Origin: Actinomadura mexicana
GTDB taxonomy: Bacteria; Actinomycetota; Actinomycetes; Streptosporangiales; Streptosporangiaceae
Length of the DNA stretch: 64,000 nucleotides
NCBI RefSeq assembly: GCF_900188105.1
Contig: NZ_FZNP01000006.1
Location: 186,001-250,000 of the forward strand
Reading direction: 5' to 3'
Part shown: positions 15,013 to 23,963 of the stretch, piece by piece
Numbering within the stretch: the stretch's first letter is position 1
How the letters are laid out: each line of letters opens with the position of its first letter
Made by a program: the position numbers and the translations under genes
Notes under the pieces: model-generated
The model's database searches: none
The model's input: the letters and a program-made list of their open reading frames with translations, nothing else
Told to the model about the DNA's origin: nothing

Positions 15013-18000
15013 TCAGTCGCGGGGCTTCTCCCGCATCTCGAAGCACTCGATGACGTCACCGAGCTTGATGTCGTTGTAACCGACGCCGATGCCGCACTCG
15101 AAGCCCTCGCGGACCTCGGTCGCGTCGTCCTTGAAGCGGCGCAGCGACGACACCGTGAGGTTGTCGGAGACCACGACGCCGTCGCGGACGAGGCGGGCCT
15201 TGGCGTTGCGCTGGATGATCCCCGAGGTGACCATCGAACCGGCGACGTTGCCGATCCGCGGCACCTTGAAGATCTCGCGGACCTCGGCGGTGCCGAGCTG
15301 GACCTCTTCGAACTCCGGCTTGAGCATGCCCTTGAGGGCCGCCTCGATCTCCTCGATCGCCTGGTAGATGATCGAGTAGTACCGGATGTCGACGCCCTCG
15401 CGGTCGGCCAGCTCCTGCGCGTTGCGCTCAGGCCGCACGTTGAAGCCGATGATGACCGCGCCCTCGGACGCCAGCGACAGGTTGACGTCGTCCTGCGTGA
15501 TCGCGCCGACGCCGCGGCGGATGATCCGCAGGTTGACCTCGTCGCCCACGTCGATCTTGAGGAGCGAGTCCTCCAGCGCCTCGACGGAACCGGACACGTC
15601 GCCCTTGAGGATGAGCAGCAGCTCCTGCCGCTCGCCCCGCTCCAGGTCCTTGAACAGCTCTTCCAGGGAGCTGCTCTTGCGGCTCTTGAGCAGTTCGGCG
15701 TTGCGCTTGCGCGCGACCCGCTTGTCGGCGATCTGCCGGGCGACCCGGTCGTCCTCGACGACCAGGAAGTTGTCGCCCGCGCCGGGCACGGCCGCGAGGC
15801 CGAGCACCATCACCGGACGGGACGGGCCCGCCTCCTCGACGCTGTTGCCGTTCTCGTCGAGCATCGCCCGGACGCGGCCGTTGGCCACGCCGCAGACGAT
15901 CGAGTCGCCGACCCGCAGCGTGCCGCGCTGGACCAGCACGGTCGCCACGGCGCCCCGGCCCTTGTCCAGGTGGGCCTCGATGGCCGATCCCTGGGCGGGC
16001 ATGTCGGGGTTGGCCTTCAGGTCGAGCGAGGCGTCGGCGGTCAGGACGATCGCCTCCAGCAGCCCGTCGATGTTGGTCCCCTGCTTGGCGGACACGTCGA
16101 TGAACTGCGTGTCGCCGCCGAACTCCTCGGCGACCAGGCCGTACTCGGTGAGCTGAGCCCGGACCCGGTTCGGGTCCGCGCCCTCGACGTCGATCTTGTT
16201 GACCGCGACGACGATCGGGACCCCGGCCGCGGTGGCGTGGTCGATCGCCTCGGTGGTCTGCGGCTTGACGCCGTCGTCGGCGGCGACCACCAGCACCACC
16301 AGGTCGGTGGTGTCGGCACCGCGGGCACGCATGGCGGTGAACGCCTCGTGACCCGGGGTGTCGATGAAGGTGATCTTGCGCTCCTCGCCGTCGACCTCGG
16401 TCTCGACCTGGTAGGCGCCGATGTGCTGGGTGATGCCGCCGGCCTCGCCGGCCTGCACGTTGGCGTGCCGGACGGCGTCCAGCAGCTTGGTCTTACCGTG
16501 GTCGACGTGGCCCATGACGGTGACCACCGGCGGACGCGTCTGGAGGTTCTCCTCGCCGCCCTCGTCCTCGCCGTACTCGATGTCGAAGGACTCGAGCAGC
16601 GCGCGGTCCTCGTCCTCGGGGCTGACGACCTGGACGTCGAAGTCCAGTTCGAGCCCGAGCGACATCAGGTCGTCGGGGTCGACCGACTGGGTCGCGGTGA
16701 CCATCTTGCCGAGGTGCATCATGATCGCGACGAGCGACGCCGGGTTGGCGCCGATCTTCTCGGCGAAGTCGGTCAGGGTCGCGCCCTGCGCCAGCCGGAT
16801 GGTCTTGCCGTTGCCGCGCGGAGCCGAGACGCCGCCGGCGGCGGGCGCCTGCATGTTCTCGAACTCCTGGCGGCGCGCCCGCTTGGACTTGCGTCCGCGC
16901 GCCGGGCGCCCGCCGGGACGCCCGAAGGCGCCCTGCGTGCCGCCGCGACCGCGACCGCCGCCACCGGGACGGGGGCCGAAGCCGCCGCCGCCACCGGGAC
17001 GACCGCCGCCACCCGCGCGAGGGGCGCCGAAGCCGCCGCCGCCACCGGGACGACCGCCGCCACCGGGACCGCGACCGCCGCCGCCACCGCCGCCGCCCGG
17101 ACCGCGGCCACCGCCGCCCGGACCGCGACCGCCGCCGCCACCGCCGCCTCCGGGACCGCCGCGCCCGGGGGCGCCTGCGGGCCGCGAGGACGGCATGTTC
17201 ATCGGGCTCGGACGCGGGCCGCCCGGCCTGGGCGGCATGCCGCCCGGGTTCGGGCGCGGGCCGCCGGCGCCGGGAGCGCCGCCCGGCCGCGGGCCGGGAC
17301 GCGGACCGCCCGCGGCACCGCCGCCGCCGCCCGGACGGTCACCGGCCGGACGGGGGGCGGGACGCGGCCCCGGCTTGGGCGCCTGGCCCATGCCGGTGTT
17401 GGTCGAGCTGAACGGGTTGTTGCCCGGACGCGGCCCACCGGGACCGCGGCCGCCGCCACCGCCGCCACCCTGGCGCGGGGCCGGGCGCGGGCCGGGCTTC
17501 GGCGCGCGGGGCCCCGGCTTCGGACCGGCGGGCGCGCGGTTGCCGGTCCCGGTACCGGGACCGGCCGCGGGCGGGGCGCTCGGGCCCTGCGCCGCGGGCG
17601 CGCTCACCGGCGTGGTCGGCGCCGGCGGGACGGGCGGACGCGGCGCCGCCGGCTGCGGGCCGGGCCTGGACGCGCCGTCCTGACCGCCCTGAACGCCGGG
17701 GCCGCCACCGGGGCCGCCCTGAACGCCGGGGCCGCCCTGGCCACCGGAACCGGAACCACCGGAACCGGAACCGCTGGAACCGGCCGGACTCGGCCGGGGC
17801 GCGGCAGGCCGCGGGCCCGGTCGGGGCCCGGGGCGGGCGCCCTGAGAATCGGAACCGCCGCCGGACTGACCCGGACGCGGCGGTGCGGACGGGCGCGGAC
17901 CCGGCTTGTTGGCCGCGACCCGTCGGTCCCCCTGCTTGGGGGCGGAAGAAGAATTTGAGAAGGCTTCTGTCAGCCTACGAACGACCGGCGCCTCAATCGT

Positions 18001-18108
18001 GGAGGACGCCGACCGTACGAACTCGCCCATTTCCTGGAGCTTGGCCATGACGACCTTGCTCTCTACTCCGAACTCCTTGGCGAGTTCGTAAACCCGGACC
18101 TTCGCCAC
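15013..18108 (-). CDS. infB: translation initiation factor IF-2
   Basis: IF-2 is the GTPase that brings initiator fMet-tRNA to the 30S subunit. The 1031-residue product starts MAKVRVYELAKEFGVESK (IF2-N domain). A very long Gly/Pro/Arg-rich low-complexity region covers about residues 60-430. The G domain begins near residue 531 with GHVDHGKT, followed by DTPGHEAFTAMRARG and NKID. The C-terminal domains end with VGYNDIKLGDVIECFE. The GTG at 18108 follows GGGAG. It stands in the normal nusA-ylxR-infB-rbfA order. Confidence 0.98.
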   Translation of the reverse strand: MAKVRVYELAKEFGVESKVVMAKLQEMGEFVRSASSTIEAPVVRRLTEAFSNSSSAPKQGDRRVAANKPGPRPSAPPRPGQSGGGSDSQGARPGPRPGPRPAAPRPSPAGSSGSGSGGSGSGGQGGPGVQGGPGGGPGVQGGQDGASRPGPQPAAPRPPVPPAPTTPVSAPAAQGPSAPPAAGPGTGTGNRAPAGPKPGPRAPKPGPRPAPRQGGGGGGGRGPGGPRPGNNPFSSTNTGMGQAPKPGPRPAPRPAGDRPGGGGGAAGGPRPGPRPGGAPGAGGPRPNPGGMPPRPGGPRPSPMNMPSSRPAGAPGRGGPGGGGGGGGRGPGGGGRGPGGGGGGGGRGPGGGGRPGGGGGFGAPRAGGGGRPGGGGGFGPRPGGGGRGRGGTQGAFGRPGGRPARGRKSKRARRQEFENMQAPAAGGVSAPRGNGKTIRLAQGATLTDFAEKIGANPASLVAIMMHLGKMVTATQSVDPDDLMSLGLELDFDVQVVSPEDEDRALLESFDIEYGEDEGGEENLQTRPPVVTVMGHVDHGKTKLLDAVRHANVQAGEAGGITQHIGAYQVETEVDGEERKITFIDTPGHEAFTAMRARGADTTDLVVLVVAADDGVKPQTTEAIDHATAAGVPIVVAVNKIDVEGADPNRVRAQLTEYGLVAEEFGGDTQFIDVSAKQGTNIDGLLEAIVLTADASLDLKANPDMPAQGSAIEAHLDKGRGAVATVLVQRGTLRVGDSIVCGVANGRVRAMLDENGNSVEEAGPSRPVMVLGLAAVPGAGDNFLVVEDDRVARQIADKRVARKRNAELLKSRKSSSLEELFKDLERGERQELLLILKGDVSGSVEALEDSLLKIDVGDEVNLRIIRRGVGAITQDDVNLSLASEGAVIIGFNVRPERNAQELADREGVDIRYYSIIYQAIEEIEAALKGMLKPEFEEVQLGTAEVREIFKVPRIGNVAGSMVTSGIIQRNAKARLVRDGVVVSDNLTVSSLRRFKDDATEVREGFECGIGVGYNDIKLGDVIECFEMREKPRD

Positions 18109-18216
18109 TGCACTCCCTACTCGGTCCGGGGGTGCGGCCTCCGGACCGTCGCTAACTTGCCGTACTCATCGCGGCGTGCTCATCGAGCGCTCATAGCAAT
18201 CTCGACCTGCTTCCGA

Positions 18217-18519
18217 CTAGACGTCGCTTACCATTCGGCCATCCTGCTGCCGCGCGGCGAGGGCCGCAAGTCGCTCCCGCAGCGGACCGGCGTCGAGCGG
18301 GCCCGGCAGGCGGAACGCCCGCGGGAACGCCCGACGCCGCTCTGCGAGTGCGAGACACTCCGGATCGGGATGCAGATGCGCACCCCGTCCCGGCAGCCGC
18401 CCGCCAGGATCGGGGACGATGACGCCCTCGACCACCACAAGGCGCAGCAAATCGGACTTGACCGTGCGAACCCGGCAACCCACGCACGTGCGAACAGCGG
18501 CCGCCGGGCCACGTCCCAT
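18217..18519 (-). CDS. ylxR: YlxR-family (DUF448) RNA-binding protein
   Basis: A 100-residue protein with the family signature VRTCVGCRVRTVKSDLLRLV and GGRLPGRGAHLHPDPECLALA. YlxR sits between nusA and infB in most bacteria and has been linked to RNA binding and transcriptional control; in some species it influences RNase P. The ATG at 18519 lies 4 bases after the nusA stop region, so the two are probably coupled. Confidence 0.93.
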   Translation of the reverse strand: MGRGPAAAVRTCVGCRVRTVKSDLLRLVVVEGVIVPDPGGRLPGRGAHLHPDPECLALAERRRAFPRAFRLPGPLDAGPLRERLAALAARQQDGRMVSDV

Positions 18520-18523
18520 GAGT

Positions 18524-19585
18524 CTACCGCGCCGAGGCGTCGGCCGGGCCTGTCGCATGTTCTCCTGACGCAGAAGATCCGGATTCGCCGGGTCCTGCGC
18601 TGTTCGGGGGCGTCTGTACGGGCTCGGTGTCGGACCGGATATCGATCCGCCAGCCGGTGAGCCGGGCGGCGAGCCGGGCGTTCTGCCCTTCCTTGCCGAT
18701 CGCGAGCGACAGCTGGTAGTCGGGCACCACCACCCGGGCGACCCGGGCGTCGGCGTCGACCACCTCGACACTCGAAACGCGCGCCGGGGAAAGGGCATTC
18801 CCGACGAACTCCGCGGGGTCCTCCGACCAGTCCACGATGTCGATCTTCTCGCCGTGCAGCTCGCCCATCACGTTGCGGACGCGGCTGCCGAGCGGGCCGA
18901 TGCAGGCCCCCTTGGCGTTCACGCCGGACTTGCGCGAGCGCACCGCGATCTTGGTGCGGTGGCCGGCCTCCCGGGCGATCGCCGCGATCTCCACGGTGCC
19001 GTCGGCGATCTCCGGGACCTCCAGCGCGAACAGTTTGCGGACGAGGTTCGGGTGGGTGCGCGACAGCTGCACCGAGGGGCCCCGGTGGCCCTTGCGGACC
19101 TGCACCACGTAGGCGCGCAGCCGCTCGCCGTGCTCGTAGCGCTCGCCGGGCACCTGCTCCTGCGGCGGCAGGATCGCCTCGATCTTGCCGAGGTCGACCA
19201 GCACGCTGCGCGGGTCCTTGCCCTGCTGGATGATGCCGCTGACGATGTCGCCCTCGCGGCCCGCGTACTCGCCGAAGGTCAGCTCGTCCTCGGCGTCGCG
19301 AAGGCGCTGGAGGATCACCTGCTTGGCGGTGGTCGCGGCGATGCGGCCGAACCCCGTCGGAGTGTCGTCGTACTCGCCGACGGGGTTGCCCTCGTCGTCG
19401 GTCTCGGTCGCCCACACGGTCACGTGGCCGCTCTGCCGGTCCAGCTCGACGCGCGCCTTGACCGCCGCGCCCTCCGTCCGGTGGTAGGCGATCAAAAGGG
19501 CGTCTTCGATGGCCTTGACGGCCACGTCGAGCGAGATGTCCTTCTCGCTCTCCAGGCCCCGTAGGGCGGTCATGTCGATGTCCAC
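18524..19585 (-). CDS. nusA: transcription termination/antitermination factor NusA
   Basis: NusA binds RNA polymerase and nascent RNA and modulates pausing, termination and antitermination. The 353-residue protein has the N-terminal polymerase-binding domain, an S1 domain from about residue 110-200 (GDIVSGIIQQG), and two KH domains (ACIGPLGSRVRNVMGEL; SLAIGKEGQNARLAARL). It lacks the acidic repeats of the enterobacterial protein, as is normal for actinobacteria. The GTG at 19585 follows GAGGGGGG. It is 13 bases after rimP. Confidence 0.96.
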   Translation of the reverse strand: MDIDMTALRGLESEKDISLDVAVKAIEDALLIAYHRTEGAAVKARVELDRQSGHVTVWATETDDEGNPVGEYDDTPTGFGRIAATTAKQVILQRLRDAEDELTFGEYAGREGDIVSGIIQQGKDPRSVLVDLGKIEAILPPQEQVPGERYEHGERLRAYVVQVRKGHRGPSVQLSRTHPNLVRKLFALEVPEIADGTVEIAAIAREAGHRTKIAVRSRKSGVNAKGACIGPLGSRVRNVMGELHGEKIDIVDWSEDPAEFVGNALSPARVSSVEVVDADARVARVVVPDYQLSLAIGKEGQNARLAARLTGWRIDIRSDTEPVQTPPNSAGPGESGSSASGEHATGPADASAR

Positions 19586-19598
19586 GAGATTCCCCCCT

Positions 19599-20321
19599 CT
19601 AGTCCGGCTGCGCCGGAGAACGCGTTTGCTCGGCCGGCGACGAAGGCGTGAACTCCACCTGCACACGACCCCGCCCCAGCTCGCCGAGGCCGAACCGGCG
19701 CCGCACGGTCTCCGGCCCGGCGGCCTTCCCCTTGTGGGAGGACGGCTTCCCGGACCCTCCGGCGGAGGACCTCGGCCCGGCGGCCTTGCCGCCGCCCGCC
19801 CCGGCTCCCTTGCCCCGGCGCTTCTGGACGACGTCGATCTCGACGGTCTCGTCGTCGGCCGCCACCAGGCGGCCCTCGATCTGGCCTCCCCCGGTCAGGG
19901 GGGCGACGACCAGCCGGCCGACGGCGCGGCGCCAGTGCCGCGGCTCGGTGAGGGGGCGGTCGACGCCCGGCGAGGTCACTTCCAGCACATAGGGCGAGGA
20001 CCCCATGACGTCGGACCCGTCGAGCAGCTCGGAGGTCATCTCGCTCAGCCGGGCGATGTCGTCCAGGGTGATGCCGCCGTCGGCGTCGACGATCACCCGG
20101 ACGAGCCGGCGGCGGCCGGCGGGCCGCACGTCGACCTCCTCCAGGTCGTAGCCCGCCTCCGCCACCGCGGGTGCGAGCAGTTCACCGAGGGCGGCTGCGG
20201 CCGCGTCGCGGCTCGGCCGGGCGGTGTCGCGGGGCGGGGGCGCGGCGCCGCGCGGCGGGGCCGCACCCTCCTGCCGGCCGCGCCTCCCCTGAGCGCGGCC
20301 GCCACGGGACTCGACGCTCAT
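19599..20321 (-). CDS. rimP: ribosome maturation factor RimP with an internal insertion
   Basis: RimP helps early 30S assembly. The 240-residue product is longer than the usual ~155-180. Conserved parts are GYDLEEVDVRPAGRRRLVRVIVD and SSPYVLEVTSPGVDRPL. Two additions explain the length: a basic/Pro-rich N-terminus of about 35 residues, and an insertion of about 45 Gly/Lys/Ser-rich residues in the C-terminal SH3-like domain (about 165-210). The ATG at 20321 follows GAGGAGGA. It is the first gene of the nusA-infB operon. Confidence 0.93.
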   Translation of the reverse strand: MSVESRGGRAQGRRGRQEGAAPPRGAAPPPRDTARPSRDAAAAALGELLAPAVAEAGYDLEEVDVRPAGRRRLVRVIVDADGGITLDDIARLSEMTSELLDGSDVMGSSPYVLEVTSPGVDRPLTEPRHWRRAVGRLVVAPLTGGGQIEGRLVAADDETVEIDVVQKRRGKGAGAGGGKAAGPRSSAGGSGKPSSHKGKAAGPETVRRRFGLGELGRGRVQVEFTPSSPAEQTRSPAQPD

Positions 20322-20553
20322 GGGTCCTCCTCATGTTGTGCGCGTGCGATCTGTTCGTGCCGCCTGCGATAGCGGGGTCACCGCTCGTCCGCCGACATCT
20401 CAAGACTATCGACAGCCGGGGACCGCAGCGGTCTTTCCGGCGGCTCTCCGGCGCGGCGGATATGGAATGCTTGAGCTGGCCTGATGGGCGCGTCCGGAGA
20501 CCGCTGCCGCAGCGGGCCGCCGCCACCTCCGCCACCGGGTGAGGAGACTTCCT

Positions 20554-21561
20554 TTGCCAGAGGCCGCACCGCCGCCGGGGCAGGCGACGTCACGCTCGAC
20601 GCAGGCGCTGTCACGCCGCGCTCTGCTGGGCCGGGCCGCGGTGCTGGGCGGCGGCGCGGTGCCGGTGCTGTCGCTGGTCGCGTCCTGCGCGGCGGAGGCC
20701 GCCCCGCGCGAGGACGTCCCGACGCTGGTGGGCGCGATCGCCGCCGAGCAGAACCTGATCGCCGCGTACGAGGCGGCGCGGTCCGCGAACACCTCGCGGG
20801 CCGGGCGCCTGGACGCCGTCCTCGCCCACCACCGCAGGCATCTGGCCGTCCTGAGGCGGCACTACGTCCCCGGCTCGGGGAACCGGGCGGACGAGGGCGG
20901 CGCCATCCCCTCGCCCGCCGCGGCGCCGGTCCCCGCGGGCGCCGCGGGCCTCGCGGCGCTGCGCGACATGGAGGACCGCGCGGCGCGGGGGCGCATGGCC
21001 GACGCCGCCAAGGCGGGTCCGGCACTCGCGCAGCTGCTGGCCAGCATCGGCGCCTGCGAGGCCGGCCACGCCATGACCGTCAAGGGCGGGGCACCGCCCG
21101 TCCGGTCGAGGTCGGACGCCGAGGCCGTGCAGGCCGCGCTGGCCGCCGAGCACGCCGCCGTCTACGGGTACGGGCTGCTCGGGGCCCGCCTGCGGGGAAC
21201 GCTCCGGCAGACCGCCAAGGACCTGTGGAACGTCCACCGCGCCCGGCGGGACCAGCTGGTCTCGATCCTGTCGGTCGCGCCGGTCGCCGCGGCGTCCGCC
21301 TACCGGCTGCCCGTCGCGGTCACCTCGGCCCGCAGCGCCGCGCAGCTCGCGGCGGCTCTGGAGGGCGGCCTCGTCCCGGCCTATGTCGGTCTCGCGGGCG
21401 CCTCCTCCCCCGACCTGCGCGCGTTCGCCGCCGACAGCGCGCAGCGGGCCTCGGCGTGGGCGGCGCGCTGGCGGTCCAGATCGGGTGCCGCGGCGCCGTC
21501 GGAGGCGTTCCCCGGGCTGCCGTCCGCGGCGCTGTCCCCGCGTCCCGAACCCGGTGAGTGA
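20554..21561 (+). CDS. ferritin-like (DUF4439) lipoprotein
   Basis: A 335-residue secreted protein. A twin-arginine-like stretch (SRRALLGRAAVLGGG) leads to a lipobox (LSLVASC), so it is probably a Tat-exported lipoprotein. Two helical ferritin-like halves follow; the second has EAVQAALAAEHAAVYGYGLLGA, the DUF4439 signature. Ferritin-like folds often bind metal through Glu/His, present here as AEQNLIAAYE, LAHHRRHL and AEHAAVYGY. I chose TTG 20554 because the GAGGAG ribosome site lies 7 bases before it and overlaps the upstream GTG 20539. It diverges from rimP. Confidence 0.8.
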   Translation: MPEAAPPPGQATSRSTQALSRRALLGRAAVLGGGAVPVLSLVASCAAEAAPREDVPTLVGAIAAEQNLIAAYEAARSANTSRAGRLDAVLAHHRRHLAVLRRHYVPGSGNRADEGGAIPSPAAAPVPAGAAGLAALRDMEDRAARGRMADAAKAGPALAQLLASIGACEAGHAMTVKGGAPPVRSRSDAEAVQAALAAEHAAVYGYGLLGARLRGTLRQTAKDLWNVHRARRDQLVSILSVAPVAAASAYRLPVAVTSARSAAQLAAALEGGLVPAYVGLAGASSPDLRAFAADSAQRASAWAARWRSRSGAAAPSEAFPGLPSAALSPRPEPGE

Positions 21562-21640
21562 TCTTCGGCACGACGGGAACGAAGCGTCCGAACAGCGACG
21601 TTAGTCCCAATGCGGGATGACTTCGGGGGAGGGAGCCCAC

Positions 21641-22003
21641 GTGACCACGACTCCGCAGACGGGCGGGACGAGCGCCCTCGACGAGCTGCGGGCCGCCTAC
21701 CACGAGCAGCTGACGCGGCTGGCGGCCGAGCGCGACGCCGCGCGGCGCCAGGCGCGCAGAGCGCAGGCGCAGGCGGACGTCGCGCGGGCCGATCTGGCCA
21801 GTCTCAGGAGCCGCGTCGGGGAACTGCTGAACGCCGCCGCGCGGCACCTTCCGGATCTTCCGCCGGTGGAGGGCCCGGACACGCCGGAGCTGCCCGCGGC
21901 CCAGGGGGCGCGGGCGCTGCCCGCCGCCCCGGTCGATCCCGACCCGGAGCCTCCGGCCGAGACGGGCGGCAAGCCCGCGGACCGCGCGGCGCGAGCGGCC
22001 TGA
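21641..22003 (+). CDS. hypothetical coiled-coil protein
   Basis: A 120-residue protein with no recognised family. Residues 10-65 (ELRAAYHEQLTRLAAERDAA and the following Arg/Ala-rich part) should form a coiled coil. The C-terminal half is Pro-rich and probably disordered. GTG 21641 follows a GGGGGAGGGA site; ATG 21617 is before it and less likely. It may be transcribed with the downstream methyltransferase gene, 95 bases away. Confidence 0.6.
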   Translation: MTTTPQTGGTSALDELRAAYHEQLTRLAAERDAARRQARRAQAQADVARADLASLRSRVGELLNAAARHLPDLPPVEGPDTPELPAAQGARALPAAPVDPDPEPPAETGGKPADRAARAA

Positions 22004-22098
22004 CCGGGCGGGGAACGGCCCGTTCCAGGGCCGCGCGGAGACGGCCGGACGCACCGTCTCGGCGGTGCCCGCTCTGAGGGTCCAGTAGGGTCCACCAG

Positions 22099-23163
22099 AT
22101 GACCGCGTACGGCCTTCTCGTCTCCCCTTCGCACAACCGGGTCTATGCCCAGGCCGCCGCCGACCTGGTGAAGGCGGAACTGGCGGTGTTCAGCGAACGG
22201 GCTCTCGGCGGACGCGTCCGCGACATCGAGGAGACCGCGCTCGGCGGCGTTCCCTACGTGACGTTCTCCGCCGACGGGTTGACGGAGCAGGATGTGCGCC
22301 TCCTGTCGAACCTGTCGTCGCTCTACGCGCTGTTCCAGATCGAGGGCGAACTGCTCCGCCCGGTCGCGCTCCAACCGCTTGATCTGTTCGGCAGCGACCT
22401 GCTCACCATCCAGAAGTACTCGGGCAAGACGAACGAGTACTTCACCAAGCTGCTGCTGAACGTCACGGCGATGGCGACCGACTCCCCCATGGATTTGATC
22501 ACCGGGCGGCCCCGCGTCTTCGACCCGATGTGCGGGCGGGGCACGACGCTCAACCAGGCCATGATGTACGGGCTGGACGCCGCCGGGATGGACATCGACG
22601 GCAAGGACTTCGACGCCTACGCGGCCTTCGTCAAGACCTGGCTGAAGAACAACCGGGTCAAGCACCAGGCCGAGGTCACCAACGTGCGCCGCGAGAAGGC
22701 CGTCCTCGGGCGCCGCCTGCACGTGACGCTCGGCGCGTCCAAGGAGCGCTACAAGAGCGGCGAGACGATGGAGATCACCGTCGTGAACGCCGACTCGCTG
22801 GCCGCCGGCAGGTTCTTCCGCCCGGCGTCGTTCGACCTGATCGTGACCGACGCCCCCTACGGCGTCCAGCACGGCAGCCGCCCGAAGGGGGCGCAACCCG
22901 GCCGCAAGGGCGGGCCGCAGCTGTCGCGCAGCCCCGTGGAGCTGCTGACGGCGGCCGTCCCCGAGTGGGCGCGGCTGCTGCGTCCCGGCGGCGCCGTCGG
23001 CATCTCCTGGAACACCTTCGGCGGCCGCCGCGAGCAGCTCGCCGAGATCCTCGCGTCCAGCGGCCTGGACGTCCGCGACTCCGACGCCTACCGCGGCTTC
23101 CGCCATCGCGTCGACCAGGCCATCTCCCGCGACCTCATCGTGGCGGCCAAGCCCTCAGCCTGA
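22099..23163 (+). CDS. TRM11-family SAM-dependent methyltransferase
   Basis: A 354-residue protein with a THUMP-like N-terminal part and a Rossmann methyltransferase domain. The SAM-binding loop FDPMCGRGTTLNQA is near residue 141 and the catalytic DAPYG (DxPY class, used for N-methylation of bases) near residue 250. Eukaryotic and archaeal TRM11 make N2-methylguanosine in tRNA; the bacterial target is not established. Its last 9 bases overlap the convergent HAD gene. Confidence 0.87.
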   Translation: MTAYGLLVSPSHNRVYAQAAADLVKAELAVFSERALGGRVRDIEETALGGVPYVTFSADGLTEQDVRLLSNLSSLYALFQIEGELLRPVALQPLDLFGSDLLTIQKYSGKTNEYFTKLLLNVTAMATDSPMDLITGRPRVFDPMCGRGTTLNQAMMYGLDAAGMDIDGKDFDAYAAFVKTWLKNNRVKHQAEVTNVRREKAVLGRRLHVTLGASKERYKSGETMEITVVNADSLAAGRFFRPASFDLIVTDAPYGVQHGSRPKGAQPGRKGGPQLSRSPVELLTAAVPEWARLLRPGGAVGISWNTFGGRREQLAEILASSGLDVRDSDAYRGFRHRVDQAISRDLIVAAKPSA

Positions 23164-23856
23164 GTGCCACCGCTCCACGTGCGGGAGCAGCTCGTCCAGC
23201 TCGTGGATGAGGGCGTCGGGCGGTGTGAGGCCCGGGCGGTCGAAGGCGTGGGTGGTCTGGTGCCAGATCTGGACGGCCCGCAGGCCGGCCGCCTTGGCTC
23301 CGTGGATGTCGTCGAACGGGCGGTCTCCGACGAAGACGCAGGAGCCGGGGTCGGTGGCGCCCACGGCGTCCATGGCGGCACGGAACGCCTCGGCGTGCGG
23401 CTTCGTCCAGGGGATCTCGCTGGAGTAGACGGCGCCGTCGAGCATGTCGAGGACGTCGTCGCGGGTGAAGACGCGTTCGTGCCACTCGCGGGTCCAGATG
23501 GTGTTGGACAGGACGCCGATCTTGATGCCGCGCTCGCGGAGGGCCGTGAACAGGCCGGGGACGGCGGGGTCGGTGTGGGTGTGCGGGGTCCACGTCTCGA
23601 AGTGGGTGTCCAGGAGGGCCTCGCTCGGCTCCACCCCGGCCATCGCGAACGCCTCGGCGAGCGTTGCGCTCCGGTGCTCCTCGGTGCCGCGGCGCCAAAG
23701 CTCGTCCTCGGCGGCGACGAGGGCGGCGACGGTCTTCTCGACGGCGTCCGGTGGGAGGTGGGCGGCGCAGACGGTGCGCCAAATGTCGGCGAGTTCGAGG
23801 TCGTGCCAGGGGGTCAGCGTGCCGCCCCAGTCGAAGATCACAGCTTGTACGCCCAT
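23155..23856 (-). CDS. HAD-superfamily hydrolase (dehalogenase-like)
   Basis: A 233-residue HAD protein: motif I VIFDWGGTLTPW, motif II IGVLSNTIW, motif III KPHAEAF and motif IV CVFVGDRPFDDIHGAK. In motif I the second acidic residue is replaced (DWGG), as in L-2-haloacid dehalogenase-like members, so it may not be a plain phosphatase. The ATG at 23856 matches the start of the family; upstream in-frame ATGs add non-conserved residues. The substrate is unknown. Confidence 0.85.
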   Translation of the reverse strand: MGVQAVIFDWGGTLTPWHDLELADIWRTVCAAHLPPDAVEKTVAALVAAEDELWRRGTEEHRSATLAEAFAMAGVEPSEALLDTHFETWTPHTHTDPAVPGLFTALRERGIKIGVLSNTIWTREWHERVFTRDDVLDMLDGAVYSSEIPWTKPHAEAFRAAMDAVGATDPGSCVFVGDRPFDDIHGAKAAGLRAVQIWHQTTHAFDRPGLTPPDALIHELDELLPHVERWHSG

Positions 23857-23963
23857 GCCCCGGATCGTAACCATCGGGGCGCGCCGGACGATCATTCTTT
23901 TACGCGGTGGTCGTCCCGGAGGGCGCGACCGGGGCCACCCATGTCCGGTCAAGGGAGCCCTCC

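Noticed and set aside
16880..17480. Repeated GGGACCGCGACC-like blocks in infB considered as a mobile or regulatory repeat
   Set aside because: They encode the in-frame Gly/Arg/Pro-rich linker of IF-2, a common actinobacterial feature.
15970..17958. Long plus-strand frame opposite infB, rich in Gly/Ala/Thr/Arg
   Set aside because: It is a mirror of the Gly/Pro-rich part of IF-2 and the GTPase domain; it has no ribosome site or motif, and the minus-strand gene is certain.
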